DNA of 64,000 bases. Source: Nocardioides sp. YIM 152315. Lineage in GTDB: Bacteria > Actinomycetota > Actinomycetes > Propionibacteriales > Nocardioidaceae. A program made the translations under genes and the position numbers. Positions 19,576 through 28,048 of this stretch are shown piece by piece. The notes beneath the pieces were generated by a model. That model saw only the letters and a program-made list of their open reading frames with translations. It made no database searches and was not told the DNA's origin. Numbering within the stretch: position 1 is the first letter of the stretch; every line of letters begins with the position of its first letter. Where the stretch lies: the NCBI RefSeq assembly GCF_029210375.1, contig NZ_JARGER010000012.1, positions 1 to 64,000 on the forward strand. The letters run 5' to 3'.

Positions 19576-21453
19576 GTGTCGGGAATGGGAATGGGACCGG
19601 CGTTCCGGTCGATGCGCGCCGATCGCAGCGCCGTCGAGCAGCCCCTCGCCCGGGGCACCGTGCGCCGCGTCCTCGCGTACGCCGCGCCGCACCGGCGCCT
19701 GATCGCGTTCTTCCTGCTGCTGACCGTGGTCGACGCCGGTCTCGTCGTCGTCTCGCCGTTGCTCGTGCAGCGCATCGTGGACGACGGGATCCTCGCCGGC
19801 GACGGCGGCCTGGTCACCACGCTGGCGCTCGCGATGGCCGCGGTCGCCGTCTTCGACGCACTGCTCACTGTGCTGGTCGGCTGGCTCTCCTCGCGCATCG
19901 GCGAGGGCCTCATCTATGACCTGCGCACCCAGGTGTTCGGCCACGTCCAGCGGCAGTCGCTGGCGTTCTTCACGCGCACGCAGACCGGTGCGTTGGTCTC
20001 CCGGCTCAACAACGACGTGATCGGTGCCCAGCGTGCCTTCACGTCAACCCTCTCGGGCGCGGTCTCCAACCTCATCTCCGTCGCCGTGGTCGGCGTGGCG
20101 ATGATCGCGCTGAGCTGGCAGATCACGCTGCTGTGCCTCGTCCTCTTCCCGCTCCTCTACGTGTGCTCGCGCTGGGTCGGCAACCGGCTGGCCGGGCTGA
20201 CGCGCACGCAGATGGACGGCAACGCCGACCTCGGCAACGCCATGACCGAGCGGTTCAACGTCGGCGGGGCGATGCTGCTCAAGCTCTTCGGCCGCCGCGA
20301 CGAGGAGGACGACGTCTTCGCCGCGAAGGCGTCGGTCGTGCGTGACCTCGGCGTGCGCATCGCCCTGATCCAGCGTGTGTTCATGGCCGCGATGCTCGCG
20401 GTGCCGGCGCTCGCGACGGCGCTGGTGTACGGCGTCGGCGGCCACCTCGCCCTCGACGGCGTGCTGACCGTCGGCACGCTCCTCGCCCTCGCGACGCTCC
20501 TGGTCCGGCTGCTCGGTCCGCTCCAGGGCCTCTCCAACGTCCGCATCGACGTGATGACCGCGCTGGTCAGCTTCGAGCGGGTCTTCGAGGTGCTCGACCT
20601 GCCGTCGCTGATCCGGGAGAAGCCGGACGCCCTCGTCCTGCCGCGCACGACCGGACGCCTGGAGTTCGACCACGTGGCGTTCAGCTACCCACGCGCCGAC
20701 GACGTCTCCTTGAGATCGCTCGAGGCCATCGCGCGCACCGACAGCCGCGACGGCGGACAGGTCCTGAGCGACATCACGTTCACCGCGGAGCCGGGCGAGA
20801 TGGTCGCCCTCGTCGGTCCGTCGGGCGCCGGGAAGACGACGATCACGCATCTCGTGGCGCGGCTCTACGACGTCGGCGACGGCGCGGTCCGCGTGGGCGG
20901 GCACGACGTACGCGACGTCGCGCTCGACTCGCTCGAGGACGTCGTCGGCTACGTGACCCAGGACGCCCACATGTTCCACGACACGATCCGCGAGAACCTC
21001 CTCTACGCCCGCCCAGGCGCGACCGAGCAGCAGGTCTGGGACGCCTTGGAGGCGGCTCAGGTCGCGACCCTGGTCCGCACCCTCCCCGACGGCCTGGACA
21101 CCGTCGTCGGCGACCGCGGCTACCGTCTCTCCGGTGGCGAGCGGCAGCGGCTGGCGATCGCGCGCCTGCTGCTGAAGGCGCCCGCGATCGTGGTGCTCGA
21201 CGAGGCGACCGCGCACCTCGACAGCGAGTCGGAGGCCGCCGTCCAGCGCGCCCTCGACGCGGCCCTCGAGGGGCGCACGTCGCTGGTCATCGCGCACCGG
21301 CTCTCCACCGTGCGCAACGCCGACCAGATCCTCGTGGTCGACGACGGCCGCATCGTGCAGCGCGGCACCCACGCCCGGCTGCTGGCCGAGGGCGGCCTCT
21401 ACGCCGACCTCTACCGCACGCAGTTCATCGCCGACCCGCCGGTGCCCGTGTAG
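19576..21453 (+). CDS. ABCB-type exporter (fused membrane and ATPase domains)
   Basis: 625-residue half-transporter. Six transmembrane helices span about residues 40-330. The nucleotide-binding domain has Walker A GPSGAGKTT, signature LSGGERQR, Walker B IVVLDEATAHLD and H-loop IAHRLSTV. It should act as a homodimeric lipid or drug exporter. GTG 19576 is chosen because GGAGG at 19566-19570 sits five bases ahead; ATG 19585 is an alternative. It follows the hydratase by 14 bases, so the two may be co-transcribed. Confidence 0.9.
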   Translation: MSGMGMGPAFRSMRADRSAVEQPLARGTVRRVLAYAAPHRRLIAFFLLLTVVDAGLVVVSPLLVQRIVDDGILAGDGGLVTTLALAMAAVAVFDALLTVLVGWLSSRIGEGLIYDLRTQVFGHVQRQSLAFFTRTQTGALVSRLNNDVIGAQRAFTSTLSGAVSNLISVAVVGVAMIALSWQITLLCLVLFPLLYVCSRWVGNRLAGLTRTQMDGNADLGNAMTERFNVGGAMLLKLFGRRDEEDDVFAAKASVVRDLGVRIALIQRVFMAAMLAVPALATALVYGVGGHLALDGVLTVGTLLALATLLVRLLGPLQGLSNVRIDVMTALVSFERVFEVLDLPSLIREKPDALVLPRTTGRLEFDHVAFSYPRADDVSLRSLEAIARTDSRDGGQVLSDITFTAEPGEMVALVGPSGAGKTTITHLVARLYDVGDGAVRVGGHDVRDVALDSLEDVVGYVTQDAHMFHDTIRENLLYARPGATEQQVWDALEAAQVATLVRTLPDGLDTVVGDRGYRLSGGERQRLAIARLLLKAPAIVVLDEATAHLDSESEAAVQRALDAALEGRTSLVIAHRLSTVRNADQILVVDDGRIVQRGTHARLLAEGGLYADLYRTQFIADPPVPV

Positions 21454-21537
21454 CTGAGTCGCCCGACGCTGTACGACTGGTCGGCGGCGCGGTCCTCGGC
21501 GGCGTCGGGGCGCGCTCGGTCGGGGCGCGCTTGCGGT

Positions 21538-21621
21538 TTCATCAAGGGTTGTCGGCGAGGTCGCGCTTCCCTCGCCGAGCTCACCCCGGGAACCGCGGGT
21601 CGACCTTCATCCCTTGATGAA
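21538..21621. repeat. Long inverted repeat at a gene-loss scar
   Basis: Perfect 11-base arms TTCATCAAGGG (21538-21548) and CCCTTGATGAA (21611-21621) are separated by 62 bases. Inside lies a second pair, CGGCGAG/CTCGCCG. The element sits between the ABC exporter stop and the broken SDR fragment, where no intact gene exists. The wide spacing argues against a simple terminator; a MITE-like or recombination remnant is possible. Confidence 0.5.
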
Positions 21622-21639
21622 GCTGCGGGCGGCCCGGAC

Positions 21640-21831
21640 GCCGGCACCGAGCGGCTCACGGAGCTCGACGCAGCCAGCGTGCGTCGCGTAGCAGGCGCGG
21701 AGCTGATCCACACGGCCTACGGCGAGCCGGAGGAGTTCGACCGGGTGGCCGCCTTCGTGCTGTCGCCGGCCGCGTCGTTCGTCTCGGGCTCGATGCTGCC
21801 GGTCGACGGGGGCATGGTCCGGGCCCTGTGA
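21640..21831 (+). pseudogene. 3' fragment of a short-chain dehydrogenase gene
   Basis: The frame ending at TGA 21829-21831 translates as a typical SDR C-terminus: AYGEPEEFDRVAAFVLSPAA, then SFVSGSMLPVDGGMVRAL. This matches the NAD-enzyme tail in which the protein closes on a VDGG motif. The Rossmann domain, the TGxxxGxG motif and the Ser-Tyr-Lys triad are missing upstream, where the inverted repeat begins. It is therefore a decayed remnant. Its last 115 bases overlap the SURF1 tail on the other strand. Confidence 0.8.
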
Positions 21832-22694
21832 GCCGCGCGCGCGGCGCGCTCGTCGTCGTACGCCCGCTGGTAGGCCGCCTTCACCTGCTGCTTGCGGGCG
21901 TTGCGCGCCGCACGCCTCCGCTTGCGCTCACCGCCCTCCTGCTCCGGCGAGTCGTCGGCGTCGCCGGAACGGCGGGTGCGCCGCTCGTCCCAGGCGAGGT
22001 AGCCGAACCCGACGACCGCGAGCAGGCCGAAGAACCACCACTGGAGGCCGTAGAAGAAGTGGGGTCCGTTGTTGAGCTCGGGCAGCTCGACAGGCTCGAG
22101 CCCGGCGGCCGGCTCGCCGTCCTCGGACTCCAGCACCACGAAGCCGCCGTACACCTCCGCCCCGATGGCCGCGCCGATCCGCTCGCTCGAGATCGCCCGG
22201 GTGGAGCGCCCGCTGACGGCCGTGCTCTCGCCCGTGCCGTCCGCGCGTGCCCAGCCCTCGACCGTCACCTCGCCGCCGGGCGGGGTGGGTACGTCGTCCG
22301 GCTCGGCGCCCTGGTTGTCGGTCGCCATCCAGCCCCGGTCGACGAGGAGAGTGGCACCGTCGCCGGTGACGAGGGGGACGACGACGTCGATGCCCGACTG
22401 CCCGTCGCGGGTGCGGTAACGGACGATGATGGTGTCGTCGACGTCGTACTTCCCCGTCGCGGTGACCTGGCGCCACTCGTCGTCCTCGGTGACCGGCCGT
22501 CCCGGCGCGAGCACGTCGCCGACGGGCGACGGCGCCCGGTCCTCGTTGGCACGCACGACGGCGTTGCTCTCCTTGCGCTCCTCCAGCCGGTGGAACTGCC
22601 ACTGCCCGAGCCACCACGCCGCGTAGCACAGCAGCACGACGATGGCGCCGAAGGTCAGCCACCGTCGGCTGAGCAGGAACCGCCATGACCGCAC
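21717..22694 (-). CDS. SURF1 family cytochrome oxidase assembly protein
   Basis: 325 residues: an N-terminal transmembrane helix (about 12-30, LTFGAIVVLLCYAAWWLG), an extracytoplasmic SURF1 domain with VDRGW, and a second helix near residue 230 (FFYGLQWWFFGLLAVVGFGYLAW). SURF1 helps insert heme A into cytochrome oxidase. The last ~38 residues are the antisense of the SDR remnant, so the original stop codon was probably lost and the tail is acquired. GTG 22694 has TAGCCT six bases upstream. Confidence 0.88.
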   Translation of the reverse strand: MRSWRFLLSRRWLTFGAIVVLLCYAAWWLGQWQFHRLEERKESNAVVRANEDRAPSPVGDVLAPGRPVTEDDEWRQVTATGKYDVDDTIIVRYRTRDGQSGIDVVVPLVTGDGATLLVDRGWMATDNQGAEPDDVPTPPGGEVTVEGWARADGTGESTAVSGRSTRAISSERIGAAIGAEVYGGFVVLESEDGEPAAGLEPVELPELNNGPHFFYGLQWWFFGLLAVVGFGYLAWDERRTRRSGDADDSPEQEGGERKRRRAARNARKQQVKAAYQRAYDDERAARAAHRARTMPPSTGSIEPETNDAAGDSTKAATRSNSSGSP

Positions 22695-22739
22695 CCCACG
22701 AGGCTATCCGGCGACCGGGTGCACCCTAGACTCGGAGGG

Positions 22740-23729
22740 GTGGAGAGACGACTGGAGGACCGGTACGGCCGCGTGGCGACCGATCTGCGGGTCTCGCTGA
22801 CCGATCGGTGCAACCTGCGCTGCTCCTACTGCATGCCCGCCGAGGGCCTCGACTGGCTGCCCGACGAGACGGTGCTGACCGACGACGAGGTCGTCCGGCT
22901 GGTCCGGATCGGCGTGGAGATGCTCGGCATCCGCGAGGTGCGCTTCACCGGCGGCGAGCCGCTGGTACGCCGGGGCCTCGTCGACATCGTGCGGCGCACG
23001 CACGAGCTCGGCGTCGAGACCTCCCTGACGACCAACGCGCTCGGCCTGGCCCGCACCGCGACGACGCTCGCCGCCGCCGGGCTCGACCGGGTCAACGTCA
23101 GCCTCGACAGCATCCGCCCCGAGAGCTTCCTCGCCATCACCCGTCGCGACCGGTTGCACGACGTGCTCGCGGGCCTCGAGGCGGCGCGGGCCGCCGGTCT
23201 CGGCCCGGTGAAGGTCAACGCCGTGCTGATGCGCGGCCTCAACGACGACCAGGCGCCGGAGCTGCTGCGCTGGGCCCTCGACGAGGGCTACGAGCTGCGG
23301 TTCATCGAGCAGATGCCGCTCGACGCCCAGCACCGCTGGTCGCGCGAGGGGATGGTGACGGCCGACGAGATCTTCGCGGCCCTCGACGCCGAGTTCGTGC
23401 TCTCGCCGGTCGACGAGCCGCGCGGGAGCGCCCCGGCGGAGCTCTTCCACGTCGACGGGGGTCCGGGCACCGTCGGCGTGATCGCGTCGGTCACCCGGCC
23501 CTTCTGCGGCGACTGCGACCGGGTGCGCCTGACCGCCGACGGACAGATCCGCAACTGCCTCTTCGCGCGTGAGGAGTCCGACCTGCGGGCGGCTCTGCGC
23601 GGCGACGCCACCGACGAGGAGATCGCCGAGCGCTGGATCGTGGCGATGCGCGGCAAGCGGGCCGGCCACGGCATCGACGACCCGACGTTCCTGCAGCCCG
23701 ACCGCCCGATGTCCGCCATCGGCGGGTGA
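22740..23729 (+). CDS. moaA: GTP 3',8-cyclase MoaA (molybdenum cofactor biosynthesis)
   Basis: 329-residue radical SAM enzyme that starts molybdopterin synthesis. The N-terminal cluster ligands are C24, C28 and C31 (CNLRCSYC). The C-terminal second cluster is C256, C259 and C273, and the chain ends in the required Gly-Gly. GTG 22740 is preferred over GTG 22719 because TAGACT (22727-22732) ends seven bases before it, giving a leaderless start. It could serve the CoxL-like molybdoenzyme at 2.6-4.9 kb. Confidence 0.95.
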   Translation: MERRLEDRYGRVATDLRVSLTDRCNLRCSYCMPAEGLDWLPDETVLTDDEVVRLVRIGVEMLGIREVRFTGGEPLVRRGLVDIVRRTHELGVETSLTTNALGLARTATTLAAAGLDRVNVSLDSIRPESFLAITRRDRLHDVLAGLEAARAAGLGPVKVNAVLMRGLNDDQAPELLRWALDEGYELRFIEQMPLDAQHRWSREGMVTADEIFAALDAEFVLSPVDEPRGSAPAELFHVDGGPGTVGVIASVTRPFCGDCDRVRLTADGQIRNCLFAREESDLRAALRGDATDEEIAERWIVAMRGKRAGHGIDDPTFLQPDRPMSAIGG

Positions 23730-23756
23730 CGTCGGACGCGCCGATCGCAGCCCCCG

Positions 23757-23954
23757 TCAGTGCGGCACGACGTCCTTGAGGAACTGCCGAGCGGCGAGGA
23801 AGTCGGAGAGCGACTCCCGGTGCTCGTCACAGGCGAGCCAGACCTTGCGCCGGTCGGTGGTGTGGAGCTTGGGGTTGTTCCACTGGAGCTCCCACGCGGC
23901 GGGGGCCTGGCAGCCCTTCGCCGAGCAGACGTCGGGGCCTTCGGCCTCGGTCAC
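23757..23954 (-). CDS. Small zinc-ribbon-like conserved protein
   Basis: 65-residue cytoplasmic protein with a probable metal site: CSAKGCQ near the start and ACDEH in the middle (Cx4C...CxxH). Actinobacteria carry close relatives of unknown function. The GTG at 23954 is chosen because AGGAGG (complement of 23959-23964) lies just before it; an upstream ATG at 23990 would lie inside the leader hairpin. It converges on moaA with a 27-base gap. Confidence 0.65.
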   Translation of the reverse strand: MTEAEGPDVCSAKGCQAPAAWELQWNNPKLHTTDRRKVWLACDEHRESLSDFLAARQFLKDVVPH

Positions 23955-23972
23955 GATGCCTCCTGAAATGAA

Positions 23973-24012
23973 GTGGTGCCAGACAGCCACGGGGGAAGCC
24001 GTCCGGCACCAC
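23973..24012 (-). promoter_or_regulatory. Strong 15-bp leader hairpin (attenuator-like)
   Basis: Read on the minus strand, GTGGTGCC and GGCACCAC form eight pairs that continue into GGACGGC/GCTGTCT (seven pairs, two G-U), closing a 10-base loop. TTCATTTC follows immediately and the AGGAGG of the zinc-ribbon gene is only a few bases further on. The shape is that of an intrinsic terminator inside a 138-base leader, so it may be an attenuator, or simply the terminator of the upstream DUF3099 gene. Confidence 0.5.
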
Positions 24013-24092
24013 GACGAGCCAGGACGGGGGAGACCCGACTCGCGCCTCGGATTCTGTCACCCGGTGGGGTGAAGTCAAGGAGCCGGACGACC

Positions 24093-24434
24093 TCACGGCG
24101 GAGTGTCGCGCTCAGGGCGCTCCTCGAGCTCGCGGACATACTGCTGATTGGGTAGGGAGAACCCGTCGTCCTTGGTCCGGACGGCGTTCGCCATCACCAC
24201 GGCGACGTACGGGAGGAGCAGCGCGGCGGCGACCAGCACCCACCGCAGCACCCCGGGGCCGACGACGACGGCCGCCACGAAGCAGACGGTACGGATGGCC
24301 ATCGACACGACATAGCGGCGCTGCCGTCCGGCGATCTCGGCCTCCCGACTGGTGGCGGCCGTCGTGATCCGCACCGCCTCGTCGTCGTGCCGGCTGCCGT
24401 GGCGGGTGCCGTGTCGATGCACGTCCCTGGCCAT
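24093..24434 (-). CDS. DUF3099 family membrane protein
   Basis: 113-residue protein with a charged, His/Arg-rich N-terminus, then AVRITTAATSREAEIAGRQR and two transmembrane helices (about residues 45-85). The pattern matches the actinobacterial DUF3099 family, whose function is unknown. ATG 24434 has TACGAT (complement of 24441-24446) six bases upstream, so it is probably leaderless and divergent from the dodecin gene. Confidence 0.75.
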   Translation of the reverse strand: MARDVHRHGTRHGSRHDDEAVRITTAATSREAEIAGRQRRYVVSMAIRTVCFVAAVVVGPGVLRWVLVAAALLLPYVAVVMANAVRTKDDGFSLPNQQYVRELEERPERDTPP

Positions 24435-24477
24435 TGATCCATCGTACGTCGGCGGCGCCCTCGCTACGCTCGGGGGC

Positions 24478-24690
24478 ATGACGAACCGCACCTACCGCGT
24501 CACCGAGATCGTCGGCACGTCCCCGGACGGCATCGACGCCGCCGTCCGCAACGGCGTCGAGCGCGCCTCGCGCACCCTGCGCCACCTCGACTGGTTCGAG
24601 GTGACCCAGGTCCGCGGGCAGATCAAGGACGGCACCGTCGAGCACTTCCAGGTCGGCATGAAGGTCGGATTCCGCCTCGAGGACGACTGA
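24478..24690 (+). CDS. Dodecin family flavin-binding protein
   Basis: 70-residue dodecin. The family pattern is visible throughout: YRVTEIVGTSPDGIDAAVRNGVERAS, RTLRHLDWFEV and KVGFRL. Dodecins assemble into hollow dodecamers that bind FMN/riboflavin or CoA and buffer free flavin. TACGCT (24465-24470) is seven bases before the ATG. Confidence 0.93.
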   Translation: MTNRTYRVTEIVGTSPDGIDAAVRNGVERASRTLRHLDWFEVTQVRGQIKDGTVEHFQVGMKVGFRLEDD

Positions 24691-24743
24691 TCCGCCCGGG
24701 CCTCTTTCGGCCTACTGATCGGTAGTCGCTAGCGTCACCTGAC

Positions 24744-25475
24744 GTGAGCCCAGCAGACGAGAGAGCCCAGGAGCCGAGGTCAGTGCTCGTCACCGGCGGC
24801 AACCGCGGCATCGGCCGCGCGATCGCCGAGGCGTACGTCGCGAACGGCGACCGGGTCGCGGTGACCACCCGCAGCGGCGGCGGGCCGGAGGGCACCCTCG
24901 ACGTGCGGTGCGACATCACCGACACCGAGCAGGTCGAGGCCGCGTTCACGCAGATCGAGGAGGCGCACGGTCCCGTCGAGGTCCTGGTCGCCAACGCGGG
25001 CATCACGGCCGACACGCTGCTGCTGCGGATGTCGGACGACGACTGGTCCTCGGTGATCGACACCAACCTGACCGGCTCGTTCCGGGTCGCCAAGCGGGCG
25101 TCGAAGGGCATGCTGCGGCTGCGCCGCGGACGGATCGTCCTCATCTCCTCGGTCGTGGGCCTCCTCGGGTCCGCCGGCCAGGTCAACTACGCGGCCTCGA
25201 AGGCGGGCCTGGTGGGCATGGCCCGCTCCATCGCCCGCGAGCTCGGGTCCCGGTCGATCACGGCGAACGTCGTGGCGCCCGGCTTCATCGAGACCGACAT
25301 GACCGGGGTGCTCACGGACGACCAGAAGGCGGCGATCCTCGCGCAGGTGCCGCTGGGACGGTACGGCGCGGTCGACGAGATCGCGGAGACGGTGCTGTGG
25401 CTGACCGGCCCCGGCGCGGCGTACGTCACCGGGGCCGTGATCCCGGTCGACGGTGGACTCGGAATGGGGCACTGA
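24744..25475 (+). CDS. fabG: 3-oxoacyl-ACP reductase FabG (MabA type)
   Basis: 243-residue SDR that reduces 3-oxoacyl-ACP in type II fatty acid synthesis. The NADP motif is TGGNRGIG (about residues 18-25), the Ser-Tyr-Lys triad is in SSVVGLLGSAGQVNYAASK, and the protein ends with PVDGGLGMGH. It is followed four bases later by the InhA-type enoyl reductase, the same pair as mycobacterial mabA-inhA. TAGCGT (24730-24735) lies eight bases before GTG 24744. Confidence 0.93.
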   Translation: MSPADERAQEPRSVLVTGGNRGIGRAIAEAYVANGDRVAVTTRSGGGPEGTLDVRCDITDTEQVEAAFTQIEEAHGPVEVLVANAGITADTLLLRMSDDDWSSVIDTNLTGSFRVAKRASKGMLRLRRGRIVLISSVVGLLGSAGQVNYAASKAGLVGMARSIARELGSRSITANVVAPGFIETDMTGVLTDDQKAAILAQVPLGRYGAVDEIAETVLWLTGPGAAYVTGAVIPVDGGLGMGH

Positions 25476-25479
25476 AGAC

Positions 25480-26253
25480 ATGGCAGGCATCCTCGAGGGC
25501 AAGCGCATCCTCGTCGCAGGCGTGACGATGGACAGCTCGATCGGCTTCGCGACCGCGAAGGTGGCGCAGGAGCAGGGCGCGACCGTGCTGATCTCCAACT
25601 TCGGGCGCGCCCTCGGCATCACCCGGCGCATCGCCAAGCGGCTCCCCGTCGAGCCGCCGGTGCTGGAGCTCGACGTCACGGACGAGGCGCACCTCGCCGG
25701 GCTCGAGGCCCAGGTGCGCGAGCACGTCGACGGGCTCGACGGCATCGTGCACTCCATCGCGTACGGCAATCCCGAGACGCTGCTCGGCGGCAGGTTCCTC
25801 ACCGGTCCGTGGGCGGACGTCGCCCAGGCGGTGCAGGTGTCGGCGTACTCCCTCATGTCGCTGACCCAGGCGTGCCGACCGCTGATGGCCGACGGTGGCT
25901 CGGTGGTCGGCATGACCTTCGACGCGACCGTGGCGTGGCCGGCGTACGACTGGATGGGCGTCGCGAAGGCCGGCCTGGAGTCCTGCTCCCGCTACCTGGC
26001 CCGCGACCTGGGACCGGAGGGCATCCGGGTCAACCTGGTCTCGGCCGGTCCGCTGAAGACGCTCGCCGCGAAGGCGATCCCCGGGTTCGAGGAGCTCGAG
26101 TCGATGTGGAGCGACCGGTCGCCGCTCGGCTGGGACAACACCGACCACACGCCGACCGCGAAGGCCGTGTGCGCGCTGCTCTCGGACTTCTTCCCGGCCA
26201 CCACGGGCGAGATCGTGCACGTCGACGGCGGGTTCCACGCCATGGGAGCCTGA
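25480..26253 (+). CDS. fabI: Enoyl-ACP reductase FabI (InhA type)
   Basis: 257-residue NADH-dependent enoyl-ACP reductase that completes each fatty acid elongation cycle. The atypical nucleotide motif is AGVTMDSSIGFATAK. The catalytic Tyr and Lys are in YDWMGVAKAGLE, seven residues apart as in InhA, and the tail GEIVHVDGGFHAMG is typical. ATG 25480 follows fabG by four bases, and sixA starts five bases later. Confidence 0.95.
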   Translation: MAGILEGKRILVAGVTMDSSIGFATAKVAQEQGATVLISNFGRALGITRRIAKRLPVEPPVLELDVTDEAHLAGLEAQVREHVDGLDGIVHSIAYGNPETLLGGRFLTGPWADVAQAVQVSAYSLMSLTQACRPLMADGGSVVGMTFDATVAWPAYDWMGVAKAGLESCSRYLARDLGPEGIRVNLVSAGPLKTLAAKAIPGFEELESMWSDRSPLGWDNTDHTPTAKAVCALLSDFFPATTGEIVHVDGGFHAMGA

Positions 26254-26257
26254 GGCC

Positions 26258-26764
26258 ATGGCGCGGCGGCTGGTCGTGATGCGACACGCGAAGGCCGAGC
26301 AGGACGGCCCGACCGACTTCGAGCGGCCGCTGGCCGAGCGGGGGCGCGGCGACGCGGCCGCCGCGGGCGCCTGGCTGTCGTCCTCCGGCTTCGTCCCCGA
26401 CCACGCTCTCGTGTCGGCCGCGCTGCGCACCCGGGAGACCTGGGAGGCCGTGGCGTCGGGCGCCGGCTGGTCGCTCGACCCGGACCTCGACCGGGGCCTG
26501 TACGACGCCGGCCCCGACGCTGCCTTCGACATCATCCGGCTGGTGCCCTCGGAGGCGTCCGCACTGCTCGTGGTCGGCCACAACCCGACCATGGCCTACC
26601 TCGCGCAGCTCCTCGACGACGGCACCGGCTCGGTCGAGGCGGGCACGGCGATGGCCTCGGAGTTCCCGACGAGCGCGGTCGCGGTCTTCTCGTACGACGG
26701 CGCGTGGCCGGACCTCGGCGAGGGTTCCGCCCGGCTGGAGGCGTTCCACGTCGGTCGCGGCTGA
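26258..26764 (+). CDS. sixA: SixA-type histidine phosphatase
   Basis: 168-residue phosphoglycerate-mutase-superfamily protein with the catalytic RHA motif (MRHAKA, His10) and a second conserved histidine in VVGHNPTM. Its small size fits the SixA branch, which removes phosphate from phosphohistidine. It lies five bases after fabI and is probably co-transcribed. The true substrate is not known. Confidence 0.85.
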   Translation: MARRLVVMRHAKAEQDGPTDFERPLAERGRGDAAAAGAWLSSSGFVPDHALVSAALRTRETWEAVASGAGWSLDPDLDRGLYDAGPDAAFDIIRLVPSEASALLVVGHNPTMAYLAQLLDDGTGSVEAGTAMASEFPTSAVAVFSYDGAWPDLGEGSARLEAFHVGRG

Positions 26765-26773
26765 GCCCCAGGC

Positions 26774-27988
26774 TCAGACCGGCGGCGCCGGCGTGACGAT
26801 CCCGGCCTCGGCGTCGGCGGCCACGACCTCCTCGCGGGAGATGCCGAGCAGGTACATGATCGCGTCGAGGTAGGGCACGTTGACCGAGGTGTCCACGGCG
26901 TCGCGGACCATCGGCTTGGCGTTGTAGGCGATGCCGAGGCCGGCGGCGTTGAGCATGTCGAGGTCGTTGGCGCCGTCGCCGATCGCGATGGTCGCGGCCT
27001 CCGGCACGCCGATCTCGGCGGCGAACTCCCGCAGTGCGGCGGCCTTGCCGGCGCGGTCGACGACCGGCCCGACGATGCGACCCGTGAGGTGGTCGTCGAC
27101 GATCTCGAGCTCGTTGGCGCGGGCGAAGTGGATGCCGAGGTCGGCGGCGAGGCGGTCGGTGATCTGGCTGAAGCCGCCCGAGACGATCGCGAACCGGTAG
27201 CCGAGTCGACGCAGCGTGCGGACCATGGTCCGCGCACCCGGGGCGAGCTCGATCGCGTCGTAGACCTCGTCGAGCGCTCGCTGCGGCACGCCCGCCAGCA
27301 GGGCGACGCGGGACCGCAGGGACTCCTCGAAGTCGATCTCGCCCCGCATCGCCGACTCGGTCACGCGGGTGACCTCGGCCTCGCAGCCGGCATGGGCCGC
27401 GAGCATCTCGATGACCTCGCCCTGGACCAGGGTCGAGTCGACGTCCATCACGATGAGGCGGGTGCCGCGCCGCATGAGGTTGGCGGGTTGCACGGCCACG
27501 TCGATCCCGTGCTCGGCGGCCTCGGGAGCGAGCACGGTGCGCAGCGCGTCGGTCGCGACGCCGGAGACGTGCAGGTCGATCGCGGTGACCGGGTAGCGGG
27601 CCATCCGCTCGATGCGGTCGATGTTGGCCCCGGCGTCGGCGATGCGTCCGGCGATCGCGGCCATCGCCGCGGCCCGGAGCGGGAGGCCGATGACCGTGAC
27701 GTGCGACCGGCCGGCGCTCCTCGCCCTGTTGTCGCCGACACCGGTCTCGACGTCGACGTCCATGCCGAGCGCTGCTGCGGTGTCCTCGACGGCGGCCCGC
27801 ACGCGCGCCAGATTGCGGGGCGTGGTGACCAGCACGCCGAGCACGAGCCGGCCGCGCAGCACGATCTGCTCGATGTCGACGACCTCGAGGCCGGCGCTCG
27901 CGAGCGCGCCGAACACCGCCGACGTCACACCAGGTCGGTCCTTGCCGGTCAGGGTGATCAGGAGGGTCTCTGGCTTCGCGAGGTTCAT
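26774..27988 (-). CDS. serB: Phosphoserine phosphatase SerB with N-terminal ACT domains
   Basis: 404 residues: two ACT-like domains (about 1-170, opening TLLITLTGKDRPGVTSAVFG) that bind amino acids, and a C-terminal HAD phosphatase. The HAD motifs are VMDVDSTLVQGE (nucleophile Asp), SGGFSQ and GDGANDLDML. It makes serine from phosphoserine, and the ACT domains suggest serine feedback as in mycobacterial SerB2. ATG 27988 is chosen over longer frames that run into the next gene. It converges on the SixA-like gene. Confidence 0.93.
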   Translation of the reverse strand: MNLAKPETLLITLTGKDRPGVTSAVFGALASAGLEVVDIEQIVLRGRLVLGVLVTTPRNLARVRAAVEDTAAALGMDVDVETGVGDNRARSAGRSHVTVIGLPLRAAAMAAIAGRIADAGANIDRIERMARYPVTAIDLHVSGVATDALRTVLAPEAAEHGIDVAVQPANLMRRGTRLIVMDVDSTLVQGEVIEMLAAHAGCEAEVTRVTESAMRGEIDFEESLRSRVALLAGVPQRALDEVYDAIELAPGARTMVRTLRRLGYRFAIVSGGFSQITDRLAADLGIHFARANELEIVDDHLTGRIVGPVVDRAGKAAALREFAAEIGVPEAATIAIGDGANDLDMLNAAGLGIAYNAKPMVRDAVDTSVNVPYLDAIMYLLGISREEVVAADAEAGIVTPAPPV

Positions 27989-28048
27989 CTCAAGCGCGAG
28001 GCTATCGCTGGCCGCGCCATTGTCGGTGGAGGCGTCCATGCTGGGTCC

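Noticed and set aside
21538..21621. Rho-independent terminator for the ABC exporter
   Set aside because: The arms are 62 bases apart and no T-run follows, so a simple terminator is unlikely.
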